A stretch of DNA of 64,000 nucleotides, taken from assembly GCA_003008705.1 (NCBI GenBank), contig PDUO01000025.1:189709-253708 (forward strand), in the 5' to 3' direction. The DNA is from Pezicula radicicola (taxonomy: Eukaryota; Ascomycota; Leotiomycetes; Helotiales; Dermateaceae). Shown in pieces: positions 1 to 13,242 of the stretch. The notes below the pieces were generated by a model. It made no database searches. It was given only the letters and a program-made list of their open reading frames with translations, and had not been told where the DNA came from. The first letter of the stretch is position 1. Every line of letters begins with the position of its first letter. The position numbers and the translations under genes were made by a program.

Positions 1-727
1 AAGCTGCTGAGAGACTAAAGAGAGCTGGCCATATCGTTATTAACATCCCCCATAATCCCAAGAACAGTGTCTCGATGGCAAACGATTTAATGTTCAAGTA
101 CTACCGCACGGATCCAACGAAAATGACTCTCAAAGCCATTACCGATGGTGGCGAGCCAATAGTGACTTCACTTGTGAGAATGAACACTCTAGGTTTTGGA
201 GGGTCCGAGGCCGAGATTACTTTAATTGAAATTGCCACGATGAATAGACAACGCGAGCAGATGATTGATGCCTGGCGACAGGTTTGGGTTGAGAATGATC
301 TTGACGTGCTCTTGACGCCACCCGCTCAGAATACGGCTGTCGAACATGACACGTATAATTTCATACCATATACAACAATATGGAATCTGATGGATGTGAG
401 TTTGCAGATTCATTTGGCGAAATGGAGTGTTGACAAACGCTGTAGTTTCCAGCAGTTGTACTTCCCTTCATGAAGTCGTCTAAAGTCCTCGATCCAGAAC
501 CTTCAACACCTCCTCCTTCAGCATGAGGACCCAATTGTGAGTTTACATTGTTCTTTAAAATGACCCCATGATACTGGTAGTTTTGATGAATAGGACTAAC
601 AAGAATATAAGATGATCCAGTGTTGAATCACGAAGCGTCGTGCGCTGTGCAGCTTGTCACTCGCCGCTTTCAAGATGAAGAGTGCCTGTATGCAGCAAAA
701 ATTGTCAATGAGGTGCTGCGAAATTAG
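1..727 (+). pseudogene. Amidase (acetamidase-type, amidase signature family), 3' part, with an in-frame stop
   Basis: The C-terminal part of a fungal amidase, which hydrolyses carboxamides to acid plus ammonia; the catalytic Ser-Ser-Lys part lies off the left edge. The frame is open from base 3. I place introns at 396-445 and 537-611, giving exons 3-395, 446-536 and 612-727. Exon 2 starts with FPAVVLPFMK and exon 3 ends with CAVQLVTRRFQDEECLYAAK, both typical of the family's last 100 residues. Phases agree across both introns, yet a TGA at 524-526 falls in frame inside exon 2, 12 codons before the tail resumes. This is a nonsense mutation in an otherwise intact gene, a base error, or a sign that my exon 2 is wrong. 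The gene converges on the Zn2Cys6 regulator next door, which could be its pathway regulator, but nothing shows that directly. Confidence 0.75.
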
Positions 728-792
728 TTCTTAGTCTGCATTCCCACGTTTATAGCTTTTCCAACCATGTTTTTCATAGAATATCCATTGTC

Positions 793-2492
793 TTAGTGTG
801 TCTTAGTGAGTCGAAGTGAGTCAATCAAGCCATCATGGTGCAGTAGTCTATCCAGCCCATCCACGGACGTCCCTGTGGCATTCATGGTACTTCCCAGTCC
901 TTGGATCTCCCATATCGTCTCAAGGACGCGTGTTGTTCGATAAACTTGACCTGTTTTCGAGGCTGCCCACGATTCTGCCAGTTTCTCCCTGATGGTCGCA
1001 ACTTCTTCTTTGCGAGATACTGCACAAGCTAGAATAGTCAATGGCCAACAGTAGAAGGAACTGGGAGCCAAACTAACTCTACAACGTGGAAGAAGGTGTA
1101 GAGATTGGTGTACAAGTTCTTGAATAGCTGGATGAGCGCCGGTGGCCTCTGGGTACATGACTTTAAACAGGAATAGTTTTGCAGCGAACGTATAGAGCAA
1201 AACACCAACATAAGGCTCGCAAATCTTGTCAGCTTCACCTGTATAGACGTTGCTGTCTACCATGTATTGCTGAGATTCGCAAAGCTGCATTTTGTACTTG
1301 AGAGCCTCAGACTGCTCACACGATTGCAGAGGCGTTTGACGGCTTAATCTCGTGATTCCAAAAATGATTTGGAATAGTTGAACAGACGATCCGAGAATTG
1401 GCGAGTTGGCGACTTCGGAAGCGTCTGGGAATGGAACCGTCGTCTCGTACCCATTCAGATCTGACCATGTAAATTGGTTTGCGATCCGATCTATCCGCGA
1501 CTGTGAATTGAGGATAGACATGATAGCAAGATGGTAGGTAAATGCTTCAGCTGCGATCCGATGGAAAGGTCTTTCTGGGTTTGGCATCGTATAATTTGCC
1601 TTTCTGGCCTTGAATATCTGTGCAAGTCCTTCTAAGTGAATCATCACCTCACACTGAATGTCAAACCGATGTACCTACAAGTTCTAATTAGCTCACACTT
1701 TGCAGACTTTATGCGCTCTTAACTTGCCTCAAAAAGACACATGGATACAGTTAATACGAACAACCACTCTTCAGTGCCATCAACTTCACAATTTTTAATT
1801 TGATTCCACACTGCGTTCACTGAAGGATTGTAGAGCTTTGTGGCCAAGAGTGCTGCCTCTTTGTCCTGTCCTGCGCTATGAACAGCTGCAATGCCTAAGA
1901 AAACGTTCATCACATTAGGTAGTTGGAATCCAGTCCGGTAGACGTCTTCATACTTTCCATATGTTGGACGAGCTTGAGAACGTATAGCCAATGGCATACA
2001 GAACGTGGAGAAGTGGTGAAATAGCATCCTCTCACGCCTAGATGTAAACCGATCGTGATGCCATGTGATCTGGCCATACCGAGGGTTGGGAGAAGCTCTC
2101 GTCGAGGGGAATAGAGAAATTGAGTCTAAAGATAATGTTGATGCCGATTGAGATTCGTATCCAGTGATCAAACACTGCTTTTCAGGTCCTAAAGTTAACG
2201 ATGCTATAGTCGTTAAAGCATTTCCCGACGGGGAACCGGATTTGCAGCTGCCATGTCGGCGATCTGTCAATTCTGTAGACCAAAGGCAGACTCTCTTGAA
2301 GCGAAAACAATTACCACAGGCTGGCCTGCTTTCGTCACACTTCTTGTGTCGCTGGCGGCAGGTAACACAACCGGTCTTGGTACGTAATCGTGGAGGCCAG
2401 GCTCGTGGCGTGTGATCTTGAGGTTGGGTTGGCTTAGACATACGTTGGGTGCGACGAGAATGGGGAATAAGAGAACAATACGGAGAGGACAT
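793..2492 (-). CDS. Zn2Cys6 fungal transcription factor (Fungal_trans_2-like)
   Basis: A nuclear DNA-binding regulator of about 548 residues. Exon 1 (2492-1728) starts at ATG and carries a perfect CX2CX6CX6CX2CX6C cluster with Cys at about residues 42, 45, 52, 59, 62 and 69, followed by a Ser-rich linker. Exon 2 (1674-793) is an alpha-helical middle and C-terminal region of the DUF3468/Fungal_trans_2 kind, ending with LDSLRLTKTH. The exons are joined by a 53-bp intron (1727-1675) whose donor is GCAAGT rather than GT. The join LTVSMCLFE-VHRFDIQ is in phase and reads like the usual family sequence, whereas the nearby GT donor gives stops. A second Met at residue 18 is an alternative start. It is convergent with the amidase at 1-727. 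Confidence 0.85.
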
Positions 2493-3270
2493 CCAAGTAT
2501 ATATATATCCGTTGTTTGATCTGAAAATGTGAAGGTATGAAGAGGAGTAGGTGCAGATAAGGTAGAAGCGGGGTTTGAAAGATAAACGTCCTTGAGGGAA
2601 TAATAGGGGTGTAAGCGAATTTTAATACAGTAACGTATACGGCTCAAGCACGACCTAGATGATTCTAGTAATAGTATTCTTCTTGTTTGAAGACTGAGAA
2701 AACCTCTAGATTGCTGTAAGGTATATAATCCATAGGGAGCAAAGTAGAAGCAAAACTAGATTAAAGATTCACAGAGAGCAAGGCGCTTAAATAATATTCA
2801 TCTCTAAATGGGAGAGGAATGCAAGGGAATGTACTTGTACACATTTTGGGGGGTGATTTCTATAAATGTAAGAAGGGGTGGAAATGTATACAAAATCGAG
2901 CTGTCTATCATTATTAAGATACTACAGTAGTAACATTTACTCCGTACATGCCTAATAATCTTCCATAGGTGGGGTATGTTAAGTCACATAGTTACGTGAT
3001 TCTATTTGCTCTCGCTGAGCGACAACATATAGCTAGCCTTAAGCTCACCGTCTTTGCTCTTTAGAACACATACAACAGAGTTACAACACGGAAATTGATC
3101 TTCTACGTATGATCTCCAAATAATATAATTGGCTACTTTCAGTGGCCTATATACATGTCTGGAGAATACATGCGGCAGCAAATACAAGTAGGCGGAATGT
3201 CAGTATAGCGTAGTCCTGTATAATACCCCGCAGTCGCTGACACGTAGCCCATCTATTAATCAAAGTAGCA
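2493..3270. other. Intergenic, A+T-rich
   Basis: Upstream region of the Zn2Cys6 gene. No gene seen; the short open frames lack start context, splice partners or family resemblance. Confidence 0.5.
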
Positions 3271-4748
3271 GTGACTTCACTAAGAGACATATTATGCAAG
3301 AATTGCGAGCATTTGTTCCACTGGAAATGGAGACGAAAGTTCGCTGCAAGATTTCATTCGGACGAGGTCGGATCATTCCACAATGGCTTTATACACATAC
3401 GACAGAGCACACCCAAAGCACAGGGACAGTGCGATTTCTGCAGCTTTCTCGCCGCATCTCCATTATCTGTCTAATCACGTAGTGCTTCATCTAATATTTA
3501 ATGCATATTGTATTTTTATCGTGGGGAGGGTATAGAATACAGTCTAGACATCGATTCAGTATCGACGATTCTCCTAGACCAGAGCCAGAAAAGAGAATTA
3601 CCCCAAAACTACTTCGCAAGTCTGGTGAGTTTATGTGAAGCTCTTTTCTCTATCTCAAGTCGAGAAGACCCTAAAGGCTTGCAGGTTGACGACATTATAT
3701 AGATATGATGAAACATAACTTTGTCCGACGTCAGATCTCGAGTACTAACACATATCTAAAGAGTGTATAAGCAGCATTCGAACCTGGAGAGATAATTGCA
3801 CTGCCGGACACACTCTATGTAGTCGTGTGAGGGGGGGGGGTTGATTGGCACCACACACAGCTCATGGATGTCAATCCTGGAGAAGATCCGGATATTATTT
3901 GACTCGAAGATGATCCAATTAAGCTTGTGGGCATTCGCTGCCGTATTTTGAGCTGTTTCTGGGGCTCAAATACCACCTTCAAGATGCTCCAACTTGGTAA
4001 CTTCGATGACTTTAAAAGTGGTATCATTGTATCCATCATCCCAGAAACTTTTCAAGATGCTGTTACGCTGATGAAAGCGATTGGTTATCACTATATGTGG
4101 ATCGATGCATATTGTAACTTACCTATCGAGTCTAATTCGCCGATTCTGAACTGATTATTTACCAGACATCATTCAGAATTCCCCCAATAACCAGGACTGG
4201 CGGCATGAATCTTTAAGGATGTCAAGTGTGTATGGCCATTCAGAACTCAATGTTGCTGCATCAGCCTCTTCATCAGTTATGGGTAGCTTATTCCGAGAAA
4301 GAAATTCTACGTTTATTAATGGAGCATTGGCGAAACCTAACGGTAGTGATGCAGAAGCCTACCATATATTTCCCGATTATCAGTGCCTGTACACCCTGCA
4401 GTTCGAACCATTGAATTCACGATCACAATGGTCAAACTTTGTTTTGTGTTGAAATTGCAGCTAGTAAAGTATTTGTGAGATCTAAGCTAGGAAAGGGCAT
4501 CGTGCCGGTCTCTTGCGGATTACTAGTTGAGCCAACTGGTACAAAAAAGAGGTGAATTTCGTTGCATGGTTATTTATAGAACATTTGAACGCGGTACGAG
4601 AATTAGGGTTTGGTTACAATTGAAGGATAAGTTTCGTGATTTACAGACCTATGGAAGTTTAACGAAAGCTTTCAGCAGCCGTTGCCTCGAGAAGCATTTA
4701 TTTGAGGAATTTGATGGTACATGCAAATACACCATCTCTATTATGTAA
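3271..4748 (+). pseudogene. Decayed HET-domain gene
   Basis: Fragments in different frames line up in the order of a HET (heterokaryon incompatibility) protein. An N-terminal Cys-containing part (3271-3474) is followed by a linker fragment (3508-3702). The HET core (about 3927-4150) contains IPETFQDAVTLMKAIGYHY and MWIDAYCN, equivalent to the intact gene's MPQTYQDAI and LWIDALCI blocks. The segment at about 4165-4450 reads DWRHESLRMSSVYGHSELN, and a tail (4540-4748) ends TCKYTISIM. Stops and frame changes separate every block and no start codon opens the first. HET proteins trigger cell death after fusion of unlike strains; this copy cannot make one. The boundaries are those of the recognisable similarity. 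Confidence 0.8.
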
Positions 4749-6357
4749 CACAGGAAAAACACGTACATTCAAAGGGTCCGGATGTCCAGGCATAGCCTCC
4801 CCAACTTGGCTGATCGTTGATAATTCTAAATAGTCCTATAGCACAGTAAACAGAAATAAAATACCATTTGAATGAGGCTCGCTTTGACGGCAAGCCTTCC
4901 ACTATTGCAGACAAGAACTTGAAGAGAGATGCCACCAGCCGACTTTGAAAATATAGACATTCTCGTTGAACTGGTCAATGTATTCCTGGACCTAATCCAA
5001 CACCAGCTTAGAGATCATATTTTACTAGATCTTCCTGTATTGGCTTGGAAGGAGCCCACCAAATCCAAGCGATGGTGGATTGAGACTTAACAATAGGTAT
5101 GTTACGCTCAACTGAGGGCGATGAAGTTTGCGAAATCGAACGTAGTTAGACTTGCACCGGTTGGGATATAAACACGTCCATAGCTCCATCATCAGAAGTT
5201 CGCTTAACACCCCTATCTGACTTTGAGCTTCACACAACGGGATTTGCACAAAAGAATGACAGCAAAAATGCACAATGAAAATACCCGAAATCGGATTAAC
5301 CATAGGTATATATAGTAGCCACTTGGTCCGGTGGGTAAAAGGAAAGCAAAAAACATACAACAGTAGGTATTCGCTGGTGGTCACCCACCCAACTACTAAT
5401 CTACCGATCTGAGGCTTATGTATGGCAGAGCGGACGGGATGCCCAGTTCTCCTCAGTCTATGGTCGTATGTAACAGCTTACTTATTATTTATATATATAT
5501 AGGTACCTGTTGGCGCTTAATGGGCGCACAATACTTGGCTGAAAAGCATTTTGCATACCTATCCGATAGACCTAGGTACCTTCTTTGATCGCAGTTTAGC
5601 TACAAGTAGCAAAGGCCTCAGCAATGAGCTGTGTGCCTCAGCTATATATATTTTTTCCCGTGTTATCCAGAATAAGTGATTGGCCGTCAATGTACAGCAT
5701 ACTGCAGCCGATGATGCATCACAAACAGGCATAATTAGTTTTATCTTCCTCTATAGACAGCCTTACTATCACTCGCTAAAATGACCTTGGGTAGGGCTTC
5801 CATGATTTTCGTATATGAGTAGTGCATACCTAAGTAGGTAACATTGTAAATATAAGACCTCTGACCACTAATCCAATTGCTATCGCAACCTCTGCCTCTA
5901 CTCCAGCGTTGGTCTTCGAGGTGAGTGTAATGGTATTCTCGATGCCAAGAAATTTAGTTGCTGCGTACCATGTCGTGATCGCTGTATAGAATGCAACCGT
6001 TATTAATAGAACTCAGGATTGATAAGAATAGCGAGGTCGGGTAGTGTAAAGGGTATAGCGCTTACCTAAATCCAAGAGCGAATGGAATCGCATAACAAGG
6101 TCAACCAATGAATTGAATCGTAGATTTGACCGTCCCGATTTTATTTTCAGTGCGAGTGGGATAAAGATCAAGTCATCATTGGCTCTTTAGCTATAGCATA
6201 GCTTGTATCACTATCACAGTACTTGATTGTTCTTTCAGCTGAGGTTTTCTACAATTCAGTGCCTTCTCTTACTATCCCATCGGTCAATAACCTTTCCTTT
6301 GATGCGTTACTTTTTAGAATCAGTTTGTGCTCCTTTTAGGGTGTTTGATAGTTCACT
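4749..6357. other. Intergenic, no gene recognised
   Basis: About 1.6 kb of A+T-rich sequence with short random open frames on both strands. Its last part should hold the promoter of the membrane protein that starts at 6358. Confidence 0.45.
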
Positions 6358-8555
6358 ATGGAGCGGCAGCTGTCATCCTCATCGGTATCCTATGTGGAAT
6401 CAAGCCATAATATTAACGATCAAGACAATGCATATGCGTCGGACGTATGTTTGGTTCAGAGCCCTATAGTCAGTTATTTTCGAAATACACAACCCAGTTC
6501 GAATTGACCATGTTACTCATTCTATACAGACGTCATACCGAGAAGAGGATATCACATGTGGTCACCGGTCCAGTTTAGACCACCGAAGTCTTCATGGGGT
6601 CACTATTGATCAGTGTGTCGTCGAATCAGATTTATCTGAGAAAATCTCATCTTCCAAGCCTTCATGGATATCTTCCAAATTCAAGGCTATCTCCAGCAAC
6701 ACCAAACACCGAAGACCTTCCCTAAAACCAGACCATAGGGATTTTGAGTTACTACAATCCTCAAATACCGTATCCAAACATGCTTCATGGATCGCTTCAG
6801 GACTTGAAGTCCGCAACAAGATCACTGATCGTCTAAAGCCATCACCAAAACTGGACTTCGATCAGTATCAAGAAAAATTTCCACCCAAAATCTTCCCCCT
6901 CCCTAGAGAGACATGGTACAATATTCCCACTCAAGATGATGGGTCTCATTCTTGGCCATTCTCGGAGACTTGGCCACCCAAATACTTCGTTGATCTCCGA
7001 AAGCATCTTCCTATTTTTGCTGCCATCTTTATCGCCATTCTCTTACCTATCATCCTCGTCCAGCATTCTCTGTATCCACGTACTCGGAGCATGGGGAATT
7101 TACCAGGTTATGACTGCATGTAAGAAGACCCAAAAATCACATTTCTTGCTTTTTCTCACTCATCTTAGGCACTCCGACGACTTTGATTTCCAAGGTAAGA
7201 CATGATTCCCTTGGAGTCTCAAAACAACCGTCTAAATTTTATAGGAATTGACTTCACATTTGGCCACATGACGTTTGCCCAAGCCAAAGCAATCGACCTT
7301 GCCTGGAACGCGCTCATCGGCCGTGGGATGCAAGCCTTCCTAGCTTTCATCTCCTGCAAAGTATTCTATTCAACCTTATTGTATATATGCGAGCGTCATC
7401 CCGTGACATATGAGTTGTACACCGCTGTTGCACTCAGTCCTACCACCACAAAAGCCATACGGCCGATGTTAAAGTCTGTAATTGTTAACAGCAGTCTAAA
7501 GAATAGAATCATGATGATATGGCTACTGGTTCTTACCGCTTATCTTGCGCTATTACCCGTGCTTCTAGATGCTGTGAGTGGGTACAGGGCTATTCAATTG
7601 ACCATGGTAAGTGCATTTAAACATTAACTACTAGTTCTCACGGTCCTTTTAGCTAACTGATTACAAGCTGAATCTCTCAAACGGCACTTCCCTTGATGTA
7701 TATGACGGACTCATCTCAACCGAGTATCACAACATCGAACGCACCCAACCACCACCCTACGTCACTTACGACGAGTCAGGAGAATTACAAAACGACACCG
7801 CCGCCTCCTTCACCCTAGAAGTCAACACCACCACCGTCTTCTTTTCTGGTACTTACAGCGTACAAAACATTAGTGGAAACTACAGTTCCTCTTGTATCAA
7901 TTCCAGTACGTCGGCTTTAATCCTGGTTGCCAGTTACAGCTATTTTGAACCCACAGAGCAATTGGCATACGAGGATCCGAGTTGTGCAAATTGGTATCCA
8001 CTGGCTCCGGTCATTAGTCCTAGAGATGTGCATAGCTTGTGGAATTATACTTATTTGAAAGATCCCGAGAATTATCGGTGTCTTTCTAAGGATATTTATA
8101 CTTGGGTATGTCCTATAGATATTTCTCACTTCCTGGTTCTGTAATGCATATACATGGAAAGAGTAGCTAATATTAGTGTGATTTTTTCTTTATAGGGATT
8201 CTCATATGAACTCCTACTTATCTTTTCCTGTCTTAGCGGAGTCTGCATCCTCGGCACCTGGATCTTATATGTGTATACCTCTACTCACAGCGAACTGTTA
8301 CAAAAGGGAAGAGGATTTGGTCCTTGGAGGGCTCTCATGGATATTAGTGAGGTTTTAAGGAGGAATTTAAGGGATGGCGAGGTTTGTGCTCACTCGGAAA
8401 ATGAATTGAAGGCGGATATAAAGCAGAGGGAAATGCTGAGGTATGAAGTTTTTGTTGGCGAGGAAGGGAGGGAAAGCTTTGGGTTAAGGGGCTGGAGAGG
8501 GAAGCGGAATGAGGAAGAGAGGTTGAGGTTGGACTGGGAGAGGGAGTATCGATGA
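6358..8555 (+). CDS. Multi-pass membrane protein of unknown function (six exons)
   Basis: I reconstruct exons 6358-6444, 6530-7119, 7169-7194, 7245-7606, 7653-8105 and 8196-8555, about 625 residues. All five introns (46-90 bp) have GT-AG ends and compatible phases; a 26-bp exon supplies MHSDDFDFQ between two long exons. The N-terminal third is soluble and Ser-rich (begins MERQLSSSSV). Hydrophobic segments follow: HLPIFAAIFIAILLPIILVQ, one around GMQAFLAFISCKVFYSTLLY, one around MIWLLVLTAYLALLPVLL, and a last one around ELLLIFSCLSGVCILGTWIL. Between the last two is a roughly 150-residue loop with several NXS/T sites, probably extracytoplasmic. The C-terminus is charged. It resembles a common ascomycete family of uncharacterised membrane proteins; I cannot assign a function. 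The first exon is the least certain. Confidence 0.75.
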
Positions 8556-9824
8556 GCTGAAGAGACTCAGTAGCGTTAGTGTTTCAAAACTGGTTAGGTT
8601 ATATTATTTATTTTATATTGCTATATATATATAGGCTTTCAGGCATTTCTTACTAGAAATAGAATTCTTTTTACTACTTAAATTCTAAATATTCGACTTC
8701 TATTATAATAATTAGTTACTATTAACTCTACATAGAAATTAGTTTTAATTTATAGAAAGGTGGTAAATATATAATAGCATTTTTTAGGCTCAATCACTGT
8801 TTATAAAGTCACGTGTCTATGTTTAGTAGTACAATAGCTGTTATAAATTTAACTAGGTAGTTATGGAAACACACGGCCTAATAAGATGGGCATGTTCTTA
8901 AGGCTACGTAGTCATGTGATTGAAAGTCCGCCGAACAATTTGATTTCAAATCGGATTTCTGAAGTTTACGCTAGAGAATCGTAATTCGTAACCTATTTGG
9001 AGCCTGTAACTACTTAAACATACCATTGTGGTGCTTCTTAAGTCGTCCATGTTGCTACTGTAGTCGTTCTCTCAATGATCTGTCCTCTTCTCCATCCTGT
9101 AATAACGGTCCATCGCGTTTCCACCAGTCCTGTACTAACTCAACGAATCACCAGAACTAGGATATCGCTTAGTAAGACTCCCCCTTGTACGCATTGCTTA
9201 GCTCTGGGCTCCCGAGGGCTCTTACACCAATTACACGCCAAGTCTCGTTTTGGCTCTCGTTTTGGCACTCGCTTGCGAGGATCGAAACTTGTGGGCAGGC
9301 ATCTCATTGGACAATCTAAACCTCAGTAAAGTCTCATTTCAAGGGACGATCCCAGTAAGCGAAATGCCAATTTTGTTGTTAGTCCAGCCTGTTTGGATAA
9401 TATCCAATTCATGTGGCCCCTTTACATACGGTGGCAAGACGCGATATACCGAAAACAGTATAACGTGTCGCTAGTCGCTACTGTATTTGGACCTTTTCAT
9501 ACTTAGCGTCTGCAGAATCTCATGTCGGCAACAGCGGCAATTGAATCTCCGAGATATACAGCTGCCTCGGTGACTCTGTAGTCTGGCTCCAACATCTTCA
9601 TATGCAACTTTGTCGATGGGACAAGAAAGATGTTCTGTATCTTGGCGAGAAAACACGTCGACTGACACTCAGAAGCTTTTGACATTGGCTGAAACATCTC
9701 TAACGTACGGAGTATTTAGCCGTACCACTCTAACCCTCGAACCCCCTCCACCACAAGTTAAGCCGCCTCGGTGTTTAGGTAGAGCCTCAACCTGATCCTC
9801 ATTTCTAATTCCATTATAATACCT
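8556..9824. other. Intergenic, no gene recognised
   Basis: Very A+T-rich from 8580 to 8780, then mixed composition. Short open frames at 9075-9474 and 9470-9795 show no family resemblance and no plausible splice partners. The end is presumably the acyltransferase promoter. Confidence 0.45.
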
Positions 9825-11728
9825 ATGACCCCAGTTGCGAATCAGTACGCCAACATCAACTCAATAACAATGGCAAGCACATCAGCGTTAACAGTCCTTC
9901 GCCTTCGGTCGTGTCTTGGTGCACTGAAACCCAGTTTCCTGGGTCGACGCCACATGAAACCACGGACACTACATCCTACATCATATCTTGACGGTCTTAG
10001 AGGAGTCGCTGCCTTGTTCGTCGTGTTCAATCACTATGTCGCTCAGTACTTTCCCTATATAACACACGGCTGGAGGAGTGGTGATCCAGCCCTGGAAAAT
10101 AACGATAGGATTGTACAGTTGCCAATCGTACGTGCTATTTATTCGGGGCGTTTCATGGTCACAATATTCTTTGTCATCTCAGGCTATGTCCTCAGTCACA
10201 AAGCTTTAGGTAAGAAACCCCATTTGGGAAAGAAGTGAATAATGTAGTCGGGAGTGCTCCTCGGAGTCTTTCAAAACATGTTAGTTGGTACTGACGAGTA
10301 TGTACTGGAGCGAGCATGTCCGCTACTACATACTTCTCTCCTCTTTAGCCCGCCAAAATGGAAAGGCTGACTCGAAATCATACGTAGGGCTTGCAAGACG
10401 ACGAGATTTCAGTTCTCTCTTAAAGTCGCTATCATCATCCGTATTTCGCCGCTGGCTGCGGTTGATGCTCCCAGCTCTTGCATCTTCAATAATCGGTCTC
10501 ATTCTAGCACGAACAGGATTAGCCCATAATCTCTACTCAGATTGGGAGACACCAGACTCATCAGATATAGTTCGAGTCGCCATAGAAGCAAAACTCCCTT
10601 CTCGAAGAGAAGCTACATTCCAGATCTGGCTAGAAGACAGTCTGATAATGGTAGATCCATTTCAATTTGGAAATTTCAAATTCCCCATGTTTAACTTTCC
10701 GCTTTGGACGATGCAAGTGGAGTATATGGGATCTATGATTGTCTTCGTGGTGGTCCTTGGAATCGCACTTGCACGACCAACTTTTCGAGTCGCTATACCG
10801 TCTATGTTAGTAGCGTTTTGCCTCTTTACTGGTAGATGGCAATGGTGTCTCTTCATTAGCGGTGTGCTATTAGCTGAGCTATCCCATGAACATTCACCAC
10901 CACCTACTTCACTACTGGATGCCGGCATCGATGATGTCACAGAGAAGACAACACCACTATCTTCATCATCACTCCATCGAAAATTTCTCTTCTACTTACC
11001 AGATTCTGCCGCCTTCATTATAGCCTGCTACCTAGGAACATATCCAGAATACAACCCTGAAACTTCGCCCGGCTATCGTTGGCTTTCGAAATGTGTTCCC
11101 CCGACATGGGCCTGGTTTGGTGGATATTTTTACCCTGTACTTGGCTCTATCGTCTTAGTTTCTGCTTTAGAGCATGGCAAGTTTCTACAGAAGATCTTCA
11201 CGACACGGATAGCACAGTATCTTGGAGATATTAGTCTATCAATGTATATGCTACATACCCAGGTTGAGCTTAGTCTGGGGAACTGGCTGGTTCCGAGATG
11301 TTTGAGATTCGTGGCTGGTTTTGGAGGGCTGAATTTTGCTATTGGAATGTCTAGTAAGTTCATACACTAATTTCATTTCGAGCTCAACTTACTAATCCTT
11401 TATAGTCGCGCTCTCGTGTTGTGCAATCTTGACACTATGGGTATCCGACATTTTTTGGTAAGTCTCAACTTTTTCCCAGTCAAATTTCCCACAACTCCCC
11501 AATATAAGTAGTAAAACATGTCTTTGAGGGTATAGTTACCTTCCGTCGGTTTACTGAATGAAGCATATTATTCCTCAGACTAGTTTTACTACTTCTACCT
11601 ACTCTACTTCCTCTACTAGAATATTAAATGCTAACTGCGCATTCTCGTGTTGTAGGAGAGTAGTAGATATAAAATCTGTCAAATTTGCAAAATGGGTCTC
11701 AGTAAGATGCTTTGTAGAAGATGATTAA
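9825..11728 (+). CDS. Acyltransferase 3 family membrane protein
   Basis: An integral-membrane acyltransferase (acyltransferase_3/OafA-like), a family that moves acyl groups to sugars or other small molecules; the substrate is unknown. I place exons at 9825-10209, 10349-11353, 11406-11457 and 11656-11728, about 504 residues, all with GT-AG introns in phase. The diagnostic start of the domain is YLDGLRGVAALFVVFNHY in exon 1, followed by a hydrophobic block around MVTIFFVISGYVLSHKAL. Further membrane segments run through exon 2. The C-terminal exons give CAILTLWVSDIFW and VVDIKSVKFAKWV, the usual tail of fungal members. Met16 at 9870 is an alternative start. The 139-bp and 198-bp introns are long for this window; a Met-containing open frame from 10285 lies partly inside the first and is not the real start. 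Confidence 0.85.
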
Positions 11729-12381
11729 ATCTTGCAACGGGATTGCAAGAGAGTGTAGAGTTAGTTTCCTTTATGAACTCTTGATAATAATTGCTCGAAG
11801 TATATTTCGGAGTACATGTTGATGAAATATAGAGGCTTATATACATAAAATGTAAAATGTTACTGTTATTATGAAGACGGAAGTTAAAAATTCTTCGTAT
11901 GAGGAGATAATGTTCTATATAAAATTGAAGTGATGATGATAACAATATGTGAGCTCTTTGGATAATCGAGATGATGCATCGTTCTCATCGCCTACACTAA
12001 TAAGCCTCTTAGGCAGGGCTCTCTCTGGAAACAGTAGTCAATTGCAACTGGCAAGATATACAATGATCCAGCCAACTGCACATTGAGCCTAACTTGAATC
12101 CGAGGCCGTCATATTACTGGGACTTTCCAATGTTGTTTTTGGAGAGCTGAGGATTGTCTAGGGCATTATAAAATGATCAACACACTAATATCGGGTTATC
12201 TGATGCTCAAGCTGGACTTCTTACAAGACTTCATAACCTCTATCATAATAAACAAAGCGTCCTCCATGTCGAACACAGAATCGACTAGATGACCAAATAT
12301 CGATTGAGAACCATGGCTAATATCCACCTCATCGGCAGGGTTATCAATGGCAGGGTCCAATTCATCTTTATGAATATTTAA
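11729..12381. other. Intergenic, no gene recognised
   Basis: A+T-rich 3' flank of the acyltransferase. No supported coding sequence. Confidence 0.4.
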
Positions 12382-12684
12382 AGATTTATTCGGCTCGTCC
12401 TCAACATTCCTCCCATTAACCAGAACAAGGGAAACTCAACCGCTGGATCTTCCACAAATTTTGAATTGGCCGCTAGCTGGCTCTATAACTGTATAAATCG
12501 CCACGGAACCTGTTATCATTAGCCTCAAATTGAATCAGTACTACCACTCAAGGTGGTGGATATTGGGTCGTTAGACGGCCGGCAAGATATTTCTCTTTCC
12601 GTTGACACCACTATAGCGTCACTTTCCAACTTTCTTGGCTCTAATGCTTCAGTGATCACAACTTCTACGGACAAGAACAAATGA
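12382..12684 (+). pseudogene. Relic fragment of a HET-type gene (pre-HET linker)
   Basis: One frame is open apart from a single TAG at 12526-12528. It contains ELAASWLYNCINRHGTCYH and then LPLKVVDIGSLDG. This is the segment that directly precedes the HET core in fungal HET proteins; the intact gene 1.2 kb downstream has the equivalent RWIDECINSHGLCEV and PKRVLDIGDIG. Nothing resembling the HET core follows, so this is a fragment. The stop sits where a CAG codon would fit. Confidence 0.55.
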
Positions 12685-13242
12685 CTTTCATAATTTGTGA
12701 GATATAAGTCTGTTGAGGACGAGGAAGTGGGGGTAAAGAGAGCCTCAGCATGTGACAGAAGACAATATGTCTATGTTTGGCAACGTGCATGCAGTGCCAA
12801 GCAGAACTTGGCCTAATATCGCGCCCTACAGGTTCAGCCCCGGATATAAAGGCATCCTTTAGGCTGTGACACTTCCCCTTGTTGAAAATTTTATCATTCT
12901 TTGAAAATTGTGTCTTTTCACTTAACACGCTGAAAAAGTAAACATGACTAAATACTCCATCGTATAGAAAGAAAGCTTGCCTTCCATATATGCGCAGAGC
13001 ATCAAATGTTTTGTCTGTGAGCTATTCCTGCAGGAAGCTGATACGCTCAACAAGTTTAGTCTTGATTTTGATTGCGAAACCTTTGCGTACTATAACCTCG
13101 ATTAGGTTCCATTGACAAGATTCTAGCTATATCGTAGCTCTGATTGTAAACTGTAAGGGGATTTAAAAAGGACTTTCTTTGTTCAATCCAAAAGCATACT
13201 CGACCAGAACTAACTTTCAAAATCTAACAAGCAGACTTAAAG
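12685..13242. other. Intergenic, promoter of the HET gene
   Basis: No coding sequence supported. The stretch just before 13243 is the presumed promoter and leader of the HET gene. Confidence 0.4.

Noticed and set aside
3826..3840. G run in the HET pseudogene as a possible slippage site
   Set aside because: A homopolymer in an already dead gene explains nothing further and may be a sequencing artefact.
10285..10348. ATG-like upstream start of the long acyltransferase frame (10285)
   Set aside because: It lies in the intron 10210-10348; exon 1 with the diagnostic YLDGLRG block joins at 10349 in phase.
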